Notes: a model not told the origin generated them from the letters alone. Shown: positions 35,264-44,072, numbered from the stretch's first letter. The stretch is 64,000 nucleotides of DNA from Nonomuraea guangzhouensis (GCF_019396345.1 NZ_JAHKRM010000010.1:1-64000); one strand, 5' to 3'. Numbers and translations are program-made.

Positions 35264-36829
35264 TCACTTCGCGTCGGCGTAGCAGGCGACCGCGACCGCC
35301 TCCATCGGGAACCGCACCGGCGTCTGCCCGAACAGCAGCCGGCTGGCCTCGGCGGCCGACTCCGACACCGCGGCGATGACCTCTTCGGCCTGGCCGAGCG
35401 GGCAGTGCACCATGATCTCGTCGTGCTGGAAGAACACCAGCCGGGCCGGCCCGGACAACCGCCCCCGCAGCACCGCCATCAGCACCAGCGCCCACTCGGC
35501 GGCCGTGGCCTGCACGACGAAGTTGCGGGTGAACCGCCCCCGGTCGCGCAGCGCCCTGCTCCCCTCGGGCCCCGACACCAGGGACTTCCACCGGTCGGAC
35601 GGCGGCGGGCTGGTGCGGCCGAGCCAGGAACGCACCAGCCGCCCCTCCTCCCCGGCCTTGGCCGCGTCCTCGACGAACTGGTAGGCCTTGGGGAAGCGCT
35701 GCCGCATGACCGCCAGCAGCTTGGGCGCGTCACCGCTGGTGCCCCCGTACATCGCGGACAGCATCGCGATCTTGGCGTTGTCGCGCTCGCCCCCGAACGA
35801 CTTGGCCAGCGCCGAGTAGAGATCGATCTCCCCCGCCGCCCGCGCCAGCCCGTTGTCTCCGGCCATCGCGGCCAGCACCCGCGGCTCCAGCTGGGCGGCG
35901 TCGGCGACGATCAGGGTCCAGCCGTCGTCGGCGACCACCACGCGGCGCATCACCTTGGGGATCTGCAGCGCGCCGCCGCCGCTGGTGGCCCACCGCCCCG
36001 ACACCACGCCGCCCACCACGTACTCGGCACGGAAACGCCCGTCGCGCACCCATTGGTCGGCCCAGACCCACCCGTGGAAGCTGTAGAGCCTGGCCAGCTC
36101 CTTGTAGGCGAGCAGCGGCGCGACGGCCGGATGGTCGATCTGCTTGAGCTCCTCCGACCGGGTGGTCCTGAGCGCGACCCCCGCCCCCTTGAACGCCTTG
36201 GCCAACTGCTGCACGGAGTCGGGATTGACCGGATGCCCGAACGCCGCCGACACCTCGTCGGCCAGCGCCTGGAGCTTGGCCGGGCGCATGCCGTGCACCG
36301 GGCGCGGCCCGAGCAGGTCGGTGAGCAGGGCGTCGTGCACGTCCCGGCGCCACGGCATGCCGTCGTGGCCCATCTCGGCGGCGATCAGCGCACCGGCCGA
36401 CTCGGCCGCCACCAGCAGCCGGAACCGCCCGGGGTCCGGCAGCGCCTCGATCCGGCGCAGCTGGTCGGCCAGCACCTCCGCCACCGCCTCCGCGCCGAGC
36501 GGCTCGGGCGCGAACAGGGTGTCGGGCATGTTGGGCTGCTCGTCGGGCACCGGCAGGCCGTGCAGCCTGGCGTGGGCGGCCTTGGCCGAGCGCGGCTGAC
36601 CGTAGCGGCCCTCGTGAGCGAGCAGCAGGCCCTCGGTGAGGGCCAGGTCGTGACAGCGTGACACCCGCACGCCGCCGCGCAGCAGGGGCGGATATGTCTC
36701 CCGCGCGTCCGCCCAGACCCAGCGCGGCCGCTCGGCTTCGAGCTCTTGTACGGCCCGCGCCAGGTCGTCGACCTGACGAGCCGCACCGCCGACCGGAAGG
36801 ATCGTCCGGTCTGTCACCACTACGTGCAC
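35264..36829 (-). CDS. Stand-alone family A DNA polymerase with degenerate exonuclease-like N-terminus
   Basis: A 521-residue protein related to the polymerase half of DNA polymerase I. Motif A is VADAAQLEPRVLA (usual form DYSQIELR), motif B KIAMLSAMYGGTSG and motif C FFQHDEIMVHCP, so the palm carboxylates and finger lysine are kept. The first ~200 residues correspond to an exonuclease-like domain without the classical DEDDy residues. There is no 5'-nuclease domain. Actinobacteria carry such a second polA-like gene, often annotated as bifunctional 3'-5' exonuclease/DNA polymerase. It follows the metallophosphoesterase gene by 21 bases, possibly as an operon for repair. Confidence 0.85.
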   Translation of the reverse strand: MHVVVTDRTILPVGGAARQVDDLARAVQELEAERPRWVWADARETYPPLLRGGVRVSRCHDLALTEGLLLAHEGRYGQPRSAKAAHARLHGLPVPDEQPNMPDTLFAPEPLGAEAVAEVLADQLRRIEALPDPGRFRLLVAAESAGALIAAEMGHDGMPWRRDVHDALLTDLLGPRPVHGMRPAKLQALADEVSAAFGHPVNPDSVQQLAKAFKGAGVALRTTRSEELKQIDHPAVAPLLAYKELARLYSFHGWVWADQWVRDGRFRAEYVVGGVVSGRWATSGGGALQIPKVMRRVVVADDGWTLIVADAAQLEPRVLAAMAGDNGLARAAGEIDLYSALAKSFGGERDNAKIAMLSAMYGGTSGDAPKLLAVMRQRFPKAYQFVEDAAKAGEEGRLVRSWLGRTSPPPSDRWKSLVSGPEGSRALRDRGRFTRNFVVQATAAEWALVLMAVLRGRLSGPARLVFFQHDEIMVHCPLGQAEEVIAAVSESAAEASRLLFGQTPVRFPMEAVAVACYADAK

Positions 36830-36850
36830 GCCGTCCAGCCTGCCAGGTGA

Positions 36851-38338
36851 CTACGACAAACTGATGTGCACCTCGTCCTCCATCGGCGGATCCACCTCCT
36901 GCGGCAGGCAGCCGGTGGCGGCGAAGCAGCGCACCTTGAGCAGGTCCGGCGTGACCGAAAGGTGCAGGAACTGCTTGAAGAACGGTGGTGTGTCCCAGTC
37001 GGAGAGCTCGGAGAGGTACCGGTGGAAGACCGTGCCCACGGGCAGCCGGAACGGCATCGGCCACGCCCCGAGCAGCCGGGCCGCCCACCTCATCCTGCGG
37101 GTGATCGTGATGGGTCCCGCGACGGGCCGGACCGGGGTGTTCTTGATCTGCTCCGCCATGATGCAGGCGGCCTCGGCCGGCGTGAGGTAGATCCACTTCA
37201 TCCGGAGCCGCTTGGCGTACAGCTGGCTGTAGAAGGACAGCGAGTCGCCGCGCAGCGGGTAGCACTTGAAGTCGTCCTCGTGCACGCCCGCCACGTCCAC
37301 CCGGCGGGTGGTGTGGGTGGCGTGCATGAACGCGCCCCCGCCGCCGGAGACGATGTACTGGATCACCCGGTCGCCCACTCTGACGGGGTAGCGCTGGTAG
37401 TTGTGCACGTCGCCGCCGATGGCGGCCACGTAGCGGTGTTCGGGGGCGCGGATGATGTCGTCGATCGTGCCGCCGCCCTCGAGCGGGGACGGCTTGTAGT
37501 CGTTGCGCGTGTAGATCGGCTTGCCGGTGACGAGGATCTTCGGGCGCGGGTCCAGGGAGACGCGGCGCAGCCACTCGGTCTGCTGCGCGTCGATCCCCCC
37601 TTGGATGCCGGTGTCGACGCCCACGATGAGCAGGCTGGGGGTGTCGATCACCCAGTACGGCCCCGGCTGCGTGGCCTGCTGCGACGGCCGCTCCCTGAAC
37701 CTGCGCGCCTCGGCCAGGCGCCGCTCGTCGATCGTGTCCGACTTGCGCCAGAGCAGGGCGCGTAGCCCGAACTCCCGCTTGGGCTTGAGCGGCGGGGCGT
37801 CGCAGAACACGCGCATGAAACCGCCGAGCCCGTCGTACCAGTCGTGGTTGCCGGGGATCGCGTAGATCGGAGGGTCATAGTCCTTGTACGGCCGGAAGAA
37901 CTTGTTCTCGTACTCGTTGCCGGACCCGGCCGGATACAGCACGTCGCTGGCGATGACGGCGAAGGAGGTACCTTCGCCCACCTTGAGCAAGCCGGGCACG
38001 ACCGCGTACTGGGAGGCGTCACCCTCACCCGTGTCACCGAGCAGCAGGAAGCTGAAGCTCTCCCCCACCTCGGGCCGCACGCGGAAGTCCGGGTCGGCGC
38101 CACGGGCCGCCTGCTCGGCCACCCACCTGCGGCGCACCTGCCCGGACGGGTCGCCTAAGAGCCCGGCGACGATCTGGTTGCGCGAGTGCCACAGCGTGCG
38201 CGGGCTGAACCAGGTGAACCCCTTCGTGTCCGGTCTCAACCCGGTGAACGTGCCGATCCGCTGGCACGACCACCCCGCGCCTTCCTCCGACACCCGGGAG
38301 GAGAGCTGCTTTCCACGCTCAGCCGCGACTTCCACCAT
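36851..38338 (-). CDS. Calcineurin-like metallophosphoesterase
   Basis: A protein of about 495 residues with the dimetal phosphoesterase motifs GDTGEGD, AIPGNHDWYDG, and GGDVHNYQRY (D-x-H). The central domain is interrupted by insertions, and a C-terminal ~150-residue part of unknown type follows. It resembles actinomycete proteins annotated as metallophosphoesterase with preceding exposed loops. ATG at 38338 is my choice, but no strong ribosome site is seen and a start at GTG 38344 or ATG 38392 cannot be excluded. Divergent from the TPR gene, upstream of the polymerase gene. Confidence 0.8.
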   Translation of the reverse strand: MVEVAAERGKQLSSRVSEEGAGWSCQRIGTFTGLRPDTKGFTWFSPRTLWHSRNQIVAGLLGDPSGQVRRRWVAEQAARGADPDFRVRPEVGESFSFLLLGDTGEGDASQYAVVPGLLKVGEGTSFAVIASDVLYPAGSGNEYENKFFRPYKDYDPPIYAIPGNHDWYDGLGGFMRVFCDAPPLKPKREFGLRALLWRKSDTIDERRLAEARRFRERPSQQATQPGPYWVIDTPSLLIVGVDTGIQGGIDAQQTEWLRRVSLDPRPKILVTGKPIYTRNDYKPSPLEGGGTIDDIIRAPEHRYVAAIGGDVHNYQRYPVRVGDRVIQYIVSGGGGAFMHATHTTRRVDVAGVHEDDFKCYPLRGDSLSFYSQLYAKRLRMKWIYLTPAEAACIMAEQIKNTPVRPVAGPITITRRMRWAARLLGAWPMPFRLPVGTVFHRYLSELSDWDTPPFFKQFLHLSVTPDLLKVRCFAATGCLPQEVDPPMEDEVHISLS

Positions 38339-38486
38339 GACCACATCTTTACCGCGATCTTCCCCAAGCCGCACCCACTTCCCCAAGCACATCCGGAACG
38401 CAGCGTGCCGCAGGGAACACAATCGGTTCGTGATGGTGTACTCTCACGCCCCAAGCAAGCGGTTCGTCGCCGTGAGGGGGGCTGCC

Positions 38487-38897
38487 ATGGCCCGGAACGG
38501 TTCGGACGACGCCACCCGGAAAGGCACCATGGGGGTGGCCGCCGTTGAGGGGTTGCTGGCGTACGCCGGCAGACGGTCACGCTGGGGCGGGGGCGCGCTC
38601 AGCAGGGTCCACGAGGCGATCGGGCTCAGCCGGGAGCTGGCCGCCGCGGACCCCGACGAGCACTCCGTGCTGCTCGCCCGCTGCCTGCGGGCCGCCGCCA
38701 AACTGCTGCTGCGGCGCGGCCGGGCCCAGGAGGCGCTGCCCTTCGCCCAGGAAGCCGTCGAACTCTGCCGCCCGTCGGGTGGCGCGCCGCTGATCGTCTC
38801 GCTGGCCTGCGTGTCGGAGGTCTACGAGGCCCTCCAGCGCTACGGCGACGCGGCGGAGGCCATGACGGAGGCCACGGCGGTCGACCCACCCGACTGA
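38487..38897 (+). CDS. Small TPR-like protein
   Basis: A 136-residue helical protein. HSVLLARCLRAAAKLLLRRG, QEALPFAQEAVELCR and SEVYEALQRYGDAAEAMTEA match the helix pairs of tetratricopeptide repeats. No enzyme motif, no signal peptide; probably a protein-protein adaptor. ATG at 38487 follows GAGGGGG. It stands alone and is divergent from the metallophosphoesterase; its stop is six bases from the convergent FAD-oxidase stop, with a short CCCC-TCA-GGGG hairpin between. Confidence 0.7.
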   Translation: MARNGSDDATRKGTMGVAAVEGLLAYAGRRSRWGGGALSRVHEAIGLSRELAAADPDEHSVLLARCLRAAAKLLLRRGRAQEALPFAQEAVELCRPSGGAPLIVSLACVSEVYEALQRYGDAAEAMTEATAVDPPD

Positions 38898-38902
38898 CCC
38901 CC

Positions 38903-40513
38903 TCAGGGGATCAGGATGCCCGGGTTGAGGATGCCCGCGGGGTCGAGCCGGGACTTGACCGCCCGCAGGATGTCCACGCCCACCGGCCCCAGCTCCGCCG
39001 CGTACGCCTCGCGGTGGTCGCGGCCGACGCCGTGGTGGTGCGAGATCGTGCCGCCCGCCGCCACGATGGCCGCGCTGACCGCCTCCTTGGCCCGCTCCCA
39101 CTGCTCCACCGGGTCCCCCTTCTGGGCGGTGACGACGGTGAAGTACAGCGAGGCCCCGGTCTCGTACACGTGCGAGACATGGCACATGACCAGCGGCGAC
39201 TCCAGGGCCCCGAGCAGCGCCAGCCGCACCGCGTCGTACAGGCGGGGCAGCGCGGACCAGAACCCGGCCGTCTCCACGGTCTCCACCGTCGCGCCGACGG
39301 CCAGCAACGAGTCGCGCAGGTACGGCGCCGCGAACCGGCCGTGCTCCCACGCCTGTCCCGGCTCGGTCCCGAGCGGCACCCCGCCCATCCGCGCCAGCAC
39401 GGCCCCCGCACCGGCCCGCCGCCCCTCGACCGACGTCGCGGCCTCGGCCGACGTCGCGGAACCCTGCGCCGCCGGTCCTTCGTAGCCCGCGATCACCAGG
39501 CAGCCGGAGTCCCCGCCCCCGATGGCGTCCGGCCGGGCGAGCCCGATCATGGTCTCCGTCTCGTCCGAGAGCCGCAGCACCGTCGGCAGCGGCCCTTCCT
39601 GCGCCAGTGCCCGCAGGGCGGCCGTCCCCTCCCGGAACGACCCGAAGCGCCACCCTTCGTACACCCGCCGCTCGGGCACCCGCCGCACCCGCAGCCGCAG
39701 TGCCGTGATCACGCCGAACACCCCCTCCGACCCCAGCAGGAGCTGCCGCAGATCGGGCCCGGCCGCCGACTTCGGCGCGCGCCCCAGGGACAGGTCGCCG
39801 GAGGGCGTGGCGACGGTCAGCCCCACCACCATGTCGTCGAAGCGCCCGTACCCCGCCGAAGCCTGCCCGCTGGACCGGGCCGCCGCGAAGCCGCCCAGCG
39901 TGGCGTACTCGAACGACTGCGGGAAATGTCCCAGGGTCAGCCCGTGCCGTTCGAGCAGCCGCTCGGCCTCGGGCGCCCGGAGGCCGGGCTCGACGGTGAC
40001 GACCATCGACTCGGCGTCGACCGAGACGAGCCGGTCGAGCCGGGCCAGGTCCAGCGCCACCACCCCGGCGAAGCCGGACCGGGACGCCGCCAGGCCGCCC
40101 ACCACGGACGTGCCGCCGCCGAAGGGCACCACCGCGATCCGCTCGGCGGCGCACACCCGCAGCAGCGCGGCCACCTCGTCGTGCGAGCCGGGCAGCACCA
40201 CGGCGTCGGGCGCGTCCGACCCGTCTCCCGCGCGCATGCGCAGCAGGTCGGGCGTCGACTTGCCGCGCGTGTGCCCGATCCGGGCCGCGCGCGAGGTCAG
40301 CACGTGCTCGTGGCCCACCACCTCGGCCAGAGCGGCCAGGAGCGCGGGCGAGAGCGCGACTGTGGCCAGCCGTACGGACTCGAACGAGGAGGAGGGCGCG
40401 GCCGGCTCGCGCACGCCCAGCAGGTCGTGGAGCAGCTCGCGGATCTGCGGGGGCAGCTCACGGGCCTTGGCGGGGTCGCCCCAGCCCGACCAGAGCATGG
40501 GTTCGTTCAGCAC
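38903..40513 (-). CDS. FAD-linked oxidase, alkyldihydroxyacetonephosphate synthase-like
   Basis: A 536-residue flavoprotein of the VAO/FAD_binding_4 family. The FAD site VPFGGGTSVVGG (near residue 131) and TLGGFAAARSSGQ, a C-terminal FAD-oxidase domain, and HHHGVGRDHREAY match alkyl-DHAP synthase, in which the histidine cluster binds the acyl/alkyl group. It would exchange the acyl chain of acyl-DHAP for a fatty alcohol, or oxidise a 2-hydroxy acid. GTG start at 40513. Divergent from the TetR/glpD pair, which supplies DHAP, so ether-lipid or glycerol metabolism is the probable theme. Confidence 0.85.
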   Translation of the reverse strand: MLNEPMLWSGWGDPAKARELPPQIRELLHDLLGVREPAAPSSSFESVRLATVALSPALLAALAEVVGHEHVLTSRAARIGHTRGKSTPDLLRMRAGDGSDAPDAVVLPGSHDEVAALLRVCAAERIAVVPFGGGTSVVGGLAASRSGFAGVVALDLARLDRLVSVDAESMVVTVEPGLRAPEAERLLERHGLTLGHFPQSFEYATLGGFAAARSSGQASAGYGRFDDMVVGLTVATPSGDLSLGRAPKSAAGPDLRQLLLGSEGVFGVITALRLRVRRVPERRVYEGWRFGSFREGTAALRALAQEGPLPTVLRLSDETETMIGLARPDAIGGGDSGCLVIAGYEGPAAQGSATSAEAATSVEGRRAGAGAVLARMGGVPLGTEPGQAWEHGRFAAPYLRDSLLAVGATVETVETAGFWSALPRLYDAVRLALLGALESPLVMCHVSHVYETGASLYFTVVTAQKGDPVEQWERAKEAVSAAIVAAGGTISHHHGVGRDHREAYAAELGPVGVDILRAVKSRLDPAGILNPGILIP

Positions 40514-40516
40514 GTC

Positions 40517-40548
40517 TACACTGTGACATATGACGTCGATTCGTCACA
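40517..40548. promoter_or_regulatory. Operator over a leaderless TetR start
   Basis: TGTGAC (40522-40527) and GTCACA (40543-40548) form an inverted repeat with a 15-base spacer that spans the TetR start codon at 40530. A TACACT -10 hexamer (40517-40522) lies seven bases before that ATG and there is no ribosome site, so the tetR transcript is probably leaderless. The oxidase gene starts at 40513 on the other strand; one dimer bound here would block both. Confidence 0.55.
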
Positions 40549-41039
40549 ATGACGGCGTGCTGGACGCGGCCCGCGACTGCGTGCTCGCCTACGGGGTGCG
40601 GCGCACCACGCTCACCGACGTGGCGCGCCGGGCGGGGGTGTCCCGGATGACGCTCTATCGCCGCTGGCCGGACGTGCGGAGCCTGGTCGCCGATGTGATG
40701 ACGCGGGAGTGGGTGCTGGCGGTCACGGATCTCGACATGTCGGATCCGGTGGCGGCGGTCGTCGAAGGGGTACGACGGCTGCGTGGGCATCCGCTCTGGC
40801 GCAAGATCGTGGAGGCGGATCCGGAGCTGCTCCTGCCGTACCTGCTGGATCGGCGCGGCGCCACCCACGAGGCGGTGCTGGCCGTGCTCGAAGACGTCGT
40901 CGGCGACCGCCGCAAGGCCAGGGCGGTGCTGCTGGTGGCGCAGTCGTTCCTGCTGTCGGCGCCCACCATGCTCGACCCCGTGACCCTCGACGAACTCGAC
41001 GCCGAACTCGCCACCCTGCTGGAGGCCTACCTTGGATAG
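40530..41039 (+). CDS. TetR-family regulator of the glpD / alkyl-DHAP synthase-like pair
   Basis: A 169-residue, rather short TetR protein. Helix-turn-helix near residues 18-50: TTLTDVARRAGVSRMTLYRRWPD. The C-terminal ligand domain is shorter than usual but complete at its end. Its gene is coupled to glpD (overlap 8 bases) and divergent from the alkyl-DHAP synthase-like oxidase. The inverted repeat at its own start codon suggests autoregulation. Ligand may be a long-chain acyl or glycerol phosphate compound; that is inference. Confidence 0.87.
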   Translation: MTSIRHNDGVLDAARDCVLAYGVRRTTLTDVARRAGVSRMTLYRRWPDVRSLVADVMTREWVLAVTDLDMSDPVAAVVEGVRRLRGHPLWRKIVEADPELLLPYLLDRRGATHEAVLAVLEDVVGDRRKARAVLLVAQSFLLSAPTMLDPVTLDELDAELATLLEAYLG

Positions 41040-42543
41040 CTCGCTGAACGCGCCGCGACGGGCCCGCGAGCTGGCCGTGGTCGCGGAGGAGACCGTCGAT
41101 GTGCTGGTCGTGGGCCTGGGCGCGACGGGTGCGGGCGCGGCGCTCGACGCCGCTTCGCGTGGTCTCAGCGTAGCGGCGATCGACGCGCACGACCTGGCGT
41201 TCGGCACATCGCGGTGGAGTTCCAAGCTCATTCACGGCGGGCTCCGCTACCTCGCCAGGGGCCAGGTGGGCGTCGCCCGCGAGAGCGCCGTCGAGCGCGG
41301 CATCCTGCTGCGGCGGACGGCTCCGCACCTGGTCAAGGCACACCCGTACGTGCTGCCGCTGACGCCGGAGGTCTCCAGGCCCCAGGCGAAGCTGCTGATG
41401 ACCGGCTACCGACTCGGCGACGCGCTGCGCGCCACCGCCCTGACGCCGCGCCGGCTGCTGCCCGGCCCGTCCCGGCTGACGGCCGCCCGGGCGCACACGC
41501 TGGCGCCCATGCTGAGCGAGCACGGTCTGCGGGGCGGGCTGCTGTCCTGGGACGGCCGCGTGCTCGACGACGCCCGGCTGGTCGTCGCCATCGCCAGGAC
41601 GGCGGCGGCGCACGGGGCGCGGATCCTGACCCGTTGCCGCGCCCTGGAGCTGACCGGCGAGGGCGCCAAGGTCCGCGACGAGCTGACCGGCGCGGAGTTC
41701 GGCATCCGGGCCAGGACGGTGATCAACGCGGCGGGCGTGTGGGCGGGCCTGCTGGATCCCCAGGTGACACTGCGCCCGTCGCGCGGCACGCACCTCGTGC
41801 TCCGCCCCGGGACCCTGCCCGGCCTCCTGTCCGGGCTGCACATCCCGATACCCGGAGAGAGCAATCGATTCGCGCTCGTACTCCCCCAAGCCGACGGCCG
41901 CGTGTACGTGGGCCTGACCGACGAACCCCTCGACGGCCCCGTCCCCGACGTGCCCGAGGCGCCCGAGGAGGACATCAGGGCGCTCCTGAGCGTGCTCAAC
42001 ACGGTACTGGCGGTGCCAGTGGCCCGCGAGGCCGTCGCGGGCGCCTACGCGGGGCTCAGGCCGCTCCTGGCGGCGGACGGGCGGACGGCCGACGTCTCCC
42101 GGAGGCACGCCGTCTTCGCGGATGGAGGCCTCATCACGGTCGTGGGCGGCAAGCTCACGACATACCGGCGGATGGCGGAGGACGCGGTGGATCGAGCGGT
42201 CTCGGCGCGGAACCTCCCAGCGGGCCCGAGCCGCACCACCTCGATGCCGCTCGTCGGAGCCGTCCAGAATCATGGTGCCCCGCCCCCGGCCGGCGGGCCG
42301 GACCGCACGCCCGAGCGGCTGGTCGCCCGCTACGGCTCCGAGGCGGCGGCCGTGCACGAACTCGTCAAGGCGCATCCCGAAGAGGTCTGTCTCGGCATCA
42401 CCCTGGGCGAGCTGCGGTGGTCCGTCGCCCACGAGGGCGCTCTCGACGCGGACGACCTGCTCGACCGCAGGACCAGGATCGGGCTCGTCCCCGAGGACAG
42501 GGCGGCGGCGCTGCCCGCCGCGCGGGCGGCGTTTGCCGGATAA
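41032..42543 (+). CDS. glpD: Glycerol-3-phosphate dehydrogenase, FAD-dependent
   Basis: A 503-residue flavoprotein. N-terminal dinucleotide motif VLVVGLGATGAGAALDAASRG, then GTSRWSSKLIHGGLRYLARG, GTHLVLRPG and GGKLTTYRRMAEDAVD are the diagnostic blocks of GlpD/GlpA. It oxidises sn-glycerol 3-phosphate to dihydroxyacetone phosphate at the membrane and passes electrons to quinone. The TTG start at 41032 is preceded by GGAGG six bases upstream and overlaps the TetR stop, so the two are coupled. The C-terminal DAO_C domain is present. Confidence 0.93.
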   Translation: MDSSLNAPRRARELAVVAEETVDVLVVGLGATGAGAALDAASRGLSVAAIDAHDLAFGTSRWSSKLIHGGLRYLARGQVGVARESAVERGILLRRTAPHLVKAHPYVLPLTPEVSRPQAKLLMTGYRLGDALRATALTPRRLLPGPSRLTAARAHTLAPMLSEHGLRGGLLSWDGRVLDDARLVVAIARTAAAHGARILTRCRALELTGEGAKVRDELTGAEFGIRARTVINAAGVWAGLLDPQVTLRPSRGTHLVLRPGTLPGLLSGLHIPIPGESNRFALVLPQADGRVYVGLTDEPLDGPVPDVPEAPEEDIRALLSVLNTVLAVPVAREAVAGAYAGLRPLLAADGRTADVSRRHAVFADGGLITVVGGKLTTYRRMAEDAVDRAVSARNLPAGPSRTTSMPLVGAVQNHGAPPPAGGPDRTPERLVARYGSEAAAVHELVKAHPEEVCLGITLGELRWSVAHEGALDADDLLDRRTRIGLVPEDRAAALPAARAAFAG

Positions 42544-42562
42544 CACCTTTACCCCCTCACCG

Positions 42563-42581
42563 TTAGGTTAGTCTTACCTAA
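42563..42581. promoter_or_regulatory. IdeR/DmdR iron box
   Basis: TTAGGTTAGTCTTACCTAA, a 19-base palindromic element that matches the actinobacterial iron-box consensus TTAGGTTAGGCTAACCTAA in all but two positions (G to T and A to T in the centre). It ends 22 bases before the TTG of the ferredoxin-like gene, so an IdeR-type repressor should turn it off in iron-replete cells. Confidence 0.88.
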
Positions 42582-42603
42582 TTCGCTATGAGGGAGGAAG
42601 GCG

Positions 42604-43518
42604 TTGACCAGGGCCTGCGAGCATCCGGACGGCTCCCACACCGGCGCTGTGCCGAATCTGGCCAGCGCCACCGTGGGAGCCCGGCTGTGGCTACTCGTCG
42701 AGTACGACGGGCCGTGGCCGTCGCATCTGGAAAGCTTCGAGCTTCCTGAGAGAATCTCGAAACTCGTGCAGCGCGCCCTCGAACGTGGCATCCGGCCCCA
42801 GCTCATCCGCCGCCCCGGCCGGCGAGCCCGCCCGCAGGAGCAGGACCTGCGTGTGCTAGTGGGCTACGCCGTCGGCCCCAACCCCTGGCTGGCCAGCGGA
42901 GTCATCGCAGGTCCCGAAGATCTCGACCTCGACGCGCTGGTGGCCGGAGTGGTCCCGGAGTCCTGCATACTTGAAGACGAGCCGGTATTTCTGGTCTGCA
43001 CGCACGCCAAGCGCAATGCGTGTTGCGCCCGCATTGGACTACCCCTCGCTCGGACACTGGCCGAAAACTGGCCGGACAGAGTGTGGGAAACGTCACACGT
43101 TGGCGGCGATCGCTACGCCGCCAACCTCGTGTGCTTGCCACACGGAATTTTCTACGGCAGCATGTCTCAGGCTGCTGCGATCGCAGCGGCTAACGCGTAC
43201 CGGTCGGGCGAGATCATTCTCGACCGTTACCGGGGACGCGCAGGCATCCCTGAGCCATTGCAAGCCGTCGAGCACTTCGCCCGAACCCATACGGGAGAGC
43301 GTTCTGTCGGCGCAGTGGCCGTGGAATCCTCCAGGTCGGACGGCGACGTCACCGAAGCCATCGTGCGCTGCGGCGACGTCCGGTTCCAGGTTGTGGTTGA
43401 GCCATCGGTGCTCCAAGCGCCGTGTGGTACGGCTTGCGCCGAGCAGATCACCACCTACCGGCTGGTTTCGCTGGACAGGCTCAGGCCTGTGCGGTACGCC
43501 ACGCCCGCGCTTACCTGA
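42604..43518 (+). CDS. Sucrase/ferredoxin-like [2Fe-2S] protein, iron-regulated
   Basis: A 304-residue cytosolic protein of the Suc_Fer-like family, related to thioredoxin-fold ferredoxins. The cysteine motif CTHAKRNACC (C132, C140, C141) and a further conserved block GGDRYAANLVCLPHG are present. TTG start at 42604 has a GGGAGGAAG ribosome site. The iron box just upstream shows that it belongs to the iron-starvation regulon; a role as electron donor or in siderophore iron release is plausible but unproven. It stands alone, 60 bases after glpD. Confidence 0.85.
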   Translation: MTRACEHPDGSHTGAVPNLASATVGARLWLLVEYDGPWPSHLESFELPERISKLVQRALERGIRPQLIRRPGRRARPQEQDLRVLVGYAVGPNPWLASGVIAGPEDLDLDALVAGVVPESCILEDEPVFLVCTHAKRNACCARIGLPLARTLAENWPDRVWETSHVGGDRYAANLVCLPHGIFYGSMSQAAAIAAANAYRSGEIILDRYRGRAGIPEPLQAVEHFARTHTGERSVGAVAVESSRSDGDVTEAIVRCGDVRFQVVVEPSVLQAPCGTACAEQITTYRLVSLDRLRPVRYATPALT

Positions 43519-43619
43519 TCACGGGAACATCACGGCCTACCTTTGCGTTGGAACAGTGACGCCGAAAGCGTCCAATGCGGCTCAATTACTGAAATACCTC
43601 TCACGAAGGTGGTTTTCTC

Positions 43620-43931
43620 ATGTCTCAGGTACGTCGGCAGCTCGCCCGCCCGCGCCCCAGCTGGGGTTGGCAGGATGATGCCGCGTGCCGGGGTGAGGAC
43701 CTCGTGCTCTTCTTCGGCCCCGATGGGGAGCGGCAGCCCGAGCGTGACGTGCGCGAGCGGAAGGCCAAGGCGATCTGCGCCCAGTGCCCTGTCCGCAACG
43801 AGTGCCTGGACTACGCGCTGTCCCGTCCGGAGAAGTACGGCACGTGGGGTGGCCTGAACGAGGACGAGCGCGCTTCCGAGCGTCGCCGTCGCATGCGCCG
43901 CGCGGCCAGCGCCGGCATCTCCGCCGCCTGA
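43620..43931 (+). CDS. WhiB-family iron-sulfur regulator
   Basis: A 103-residue Wbl protein. The four cluster cysteines are C23, C53, C56 and C62 (DDAACRG; AICAQCPVRNEC), the G(T)WGG turn is at 74-78, and a basic tail ASERRRRMRRA binds DNA. Such proteins bind a [4Fe-4S] cluster, sense O2/NO and dock on the primary sigma factor. The sequence DGERQPERDVRERKAKAIC is one of the conserved streptomycete Wbl types, but I cannot assign the paralogue. Ribosome site GAAGGTGG at 43605-43612, eight bases before ATG. A series of palindromes follows the gene. Confidence 0.93.
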   Translation: MSQVRRQLARPRPSWGWQDDAACRGEDLVLFFGPDGERQPERDVRERKAKAICAQCPVRNECLDYALSRPEKYGTWGGLNEDERASERRRRMRRAASAGISAA

Positions 43932-43948
43932 CTCCACCCGGCAGCGTC

Positions 43949-44049
43949 CGTGATCACCGCGTGATCACGCAGTTGTCCCGATGAGCCGGAGCCTGGCCCG
44001 CCACGTCCAGGCTCCGGTGAACCCGGTCGGGACAACTGCTTGATCAAGC
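43949..44049. other. Nested palindromes downstream of whiB
   Basis: In 100 bases: CGTGATCAC (43949-43957) and GTGATCACG (43961-43969); a long two-step hairpin with outer arms GCAGTTGTCCCGA (43969-43981) and TCGGGACAACTGC (44027-44039) and inner arms CCGGAGCCTGG (43986-43996) and CCAGGCTCCGG (44007-44017); then the 12-base palindrome GCTTGATCAAGC (44038-44049). The hairpin is a plausible terminator for whiB, but the GATC-centred palindromes on both sides are not explained by termination. Confidence 0.65.
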
Positions 44050-44072
44050 ACCAGCTCTACCCCGAGCACGCG

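Noticed and set aside
44038..44049. tRNA or attachment site near the palindromes after whiB
   Set aside because: No tRNA cloverleaf or integrase was found nearby.
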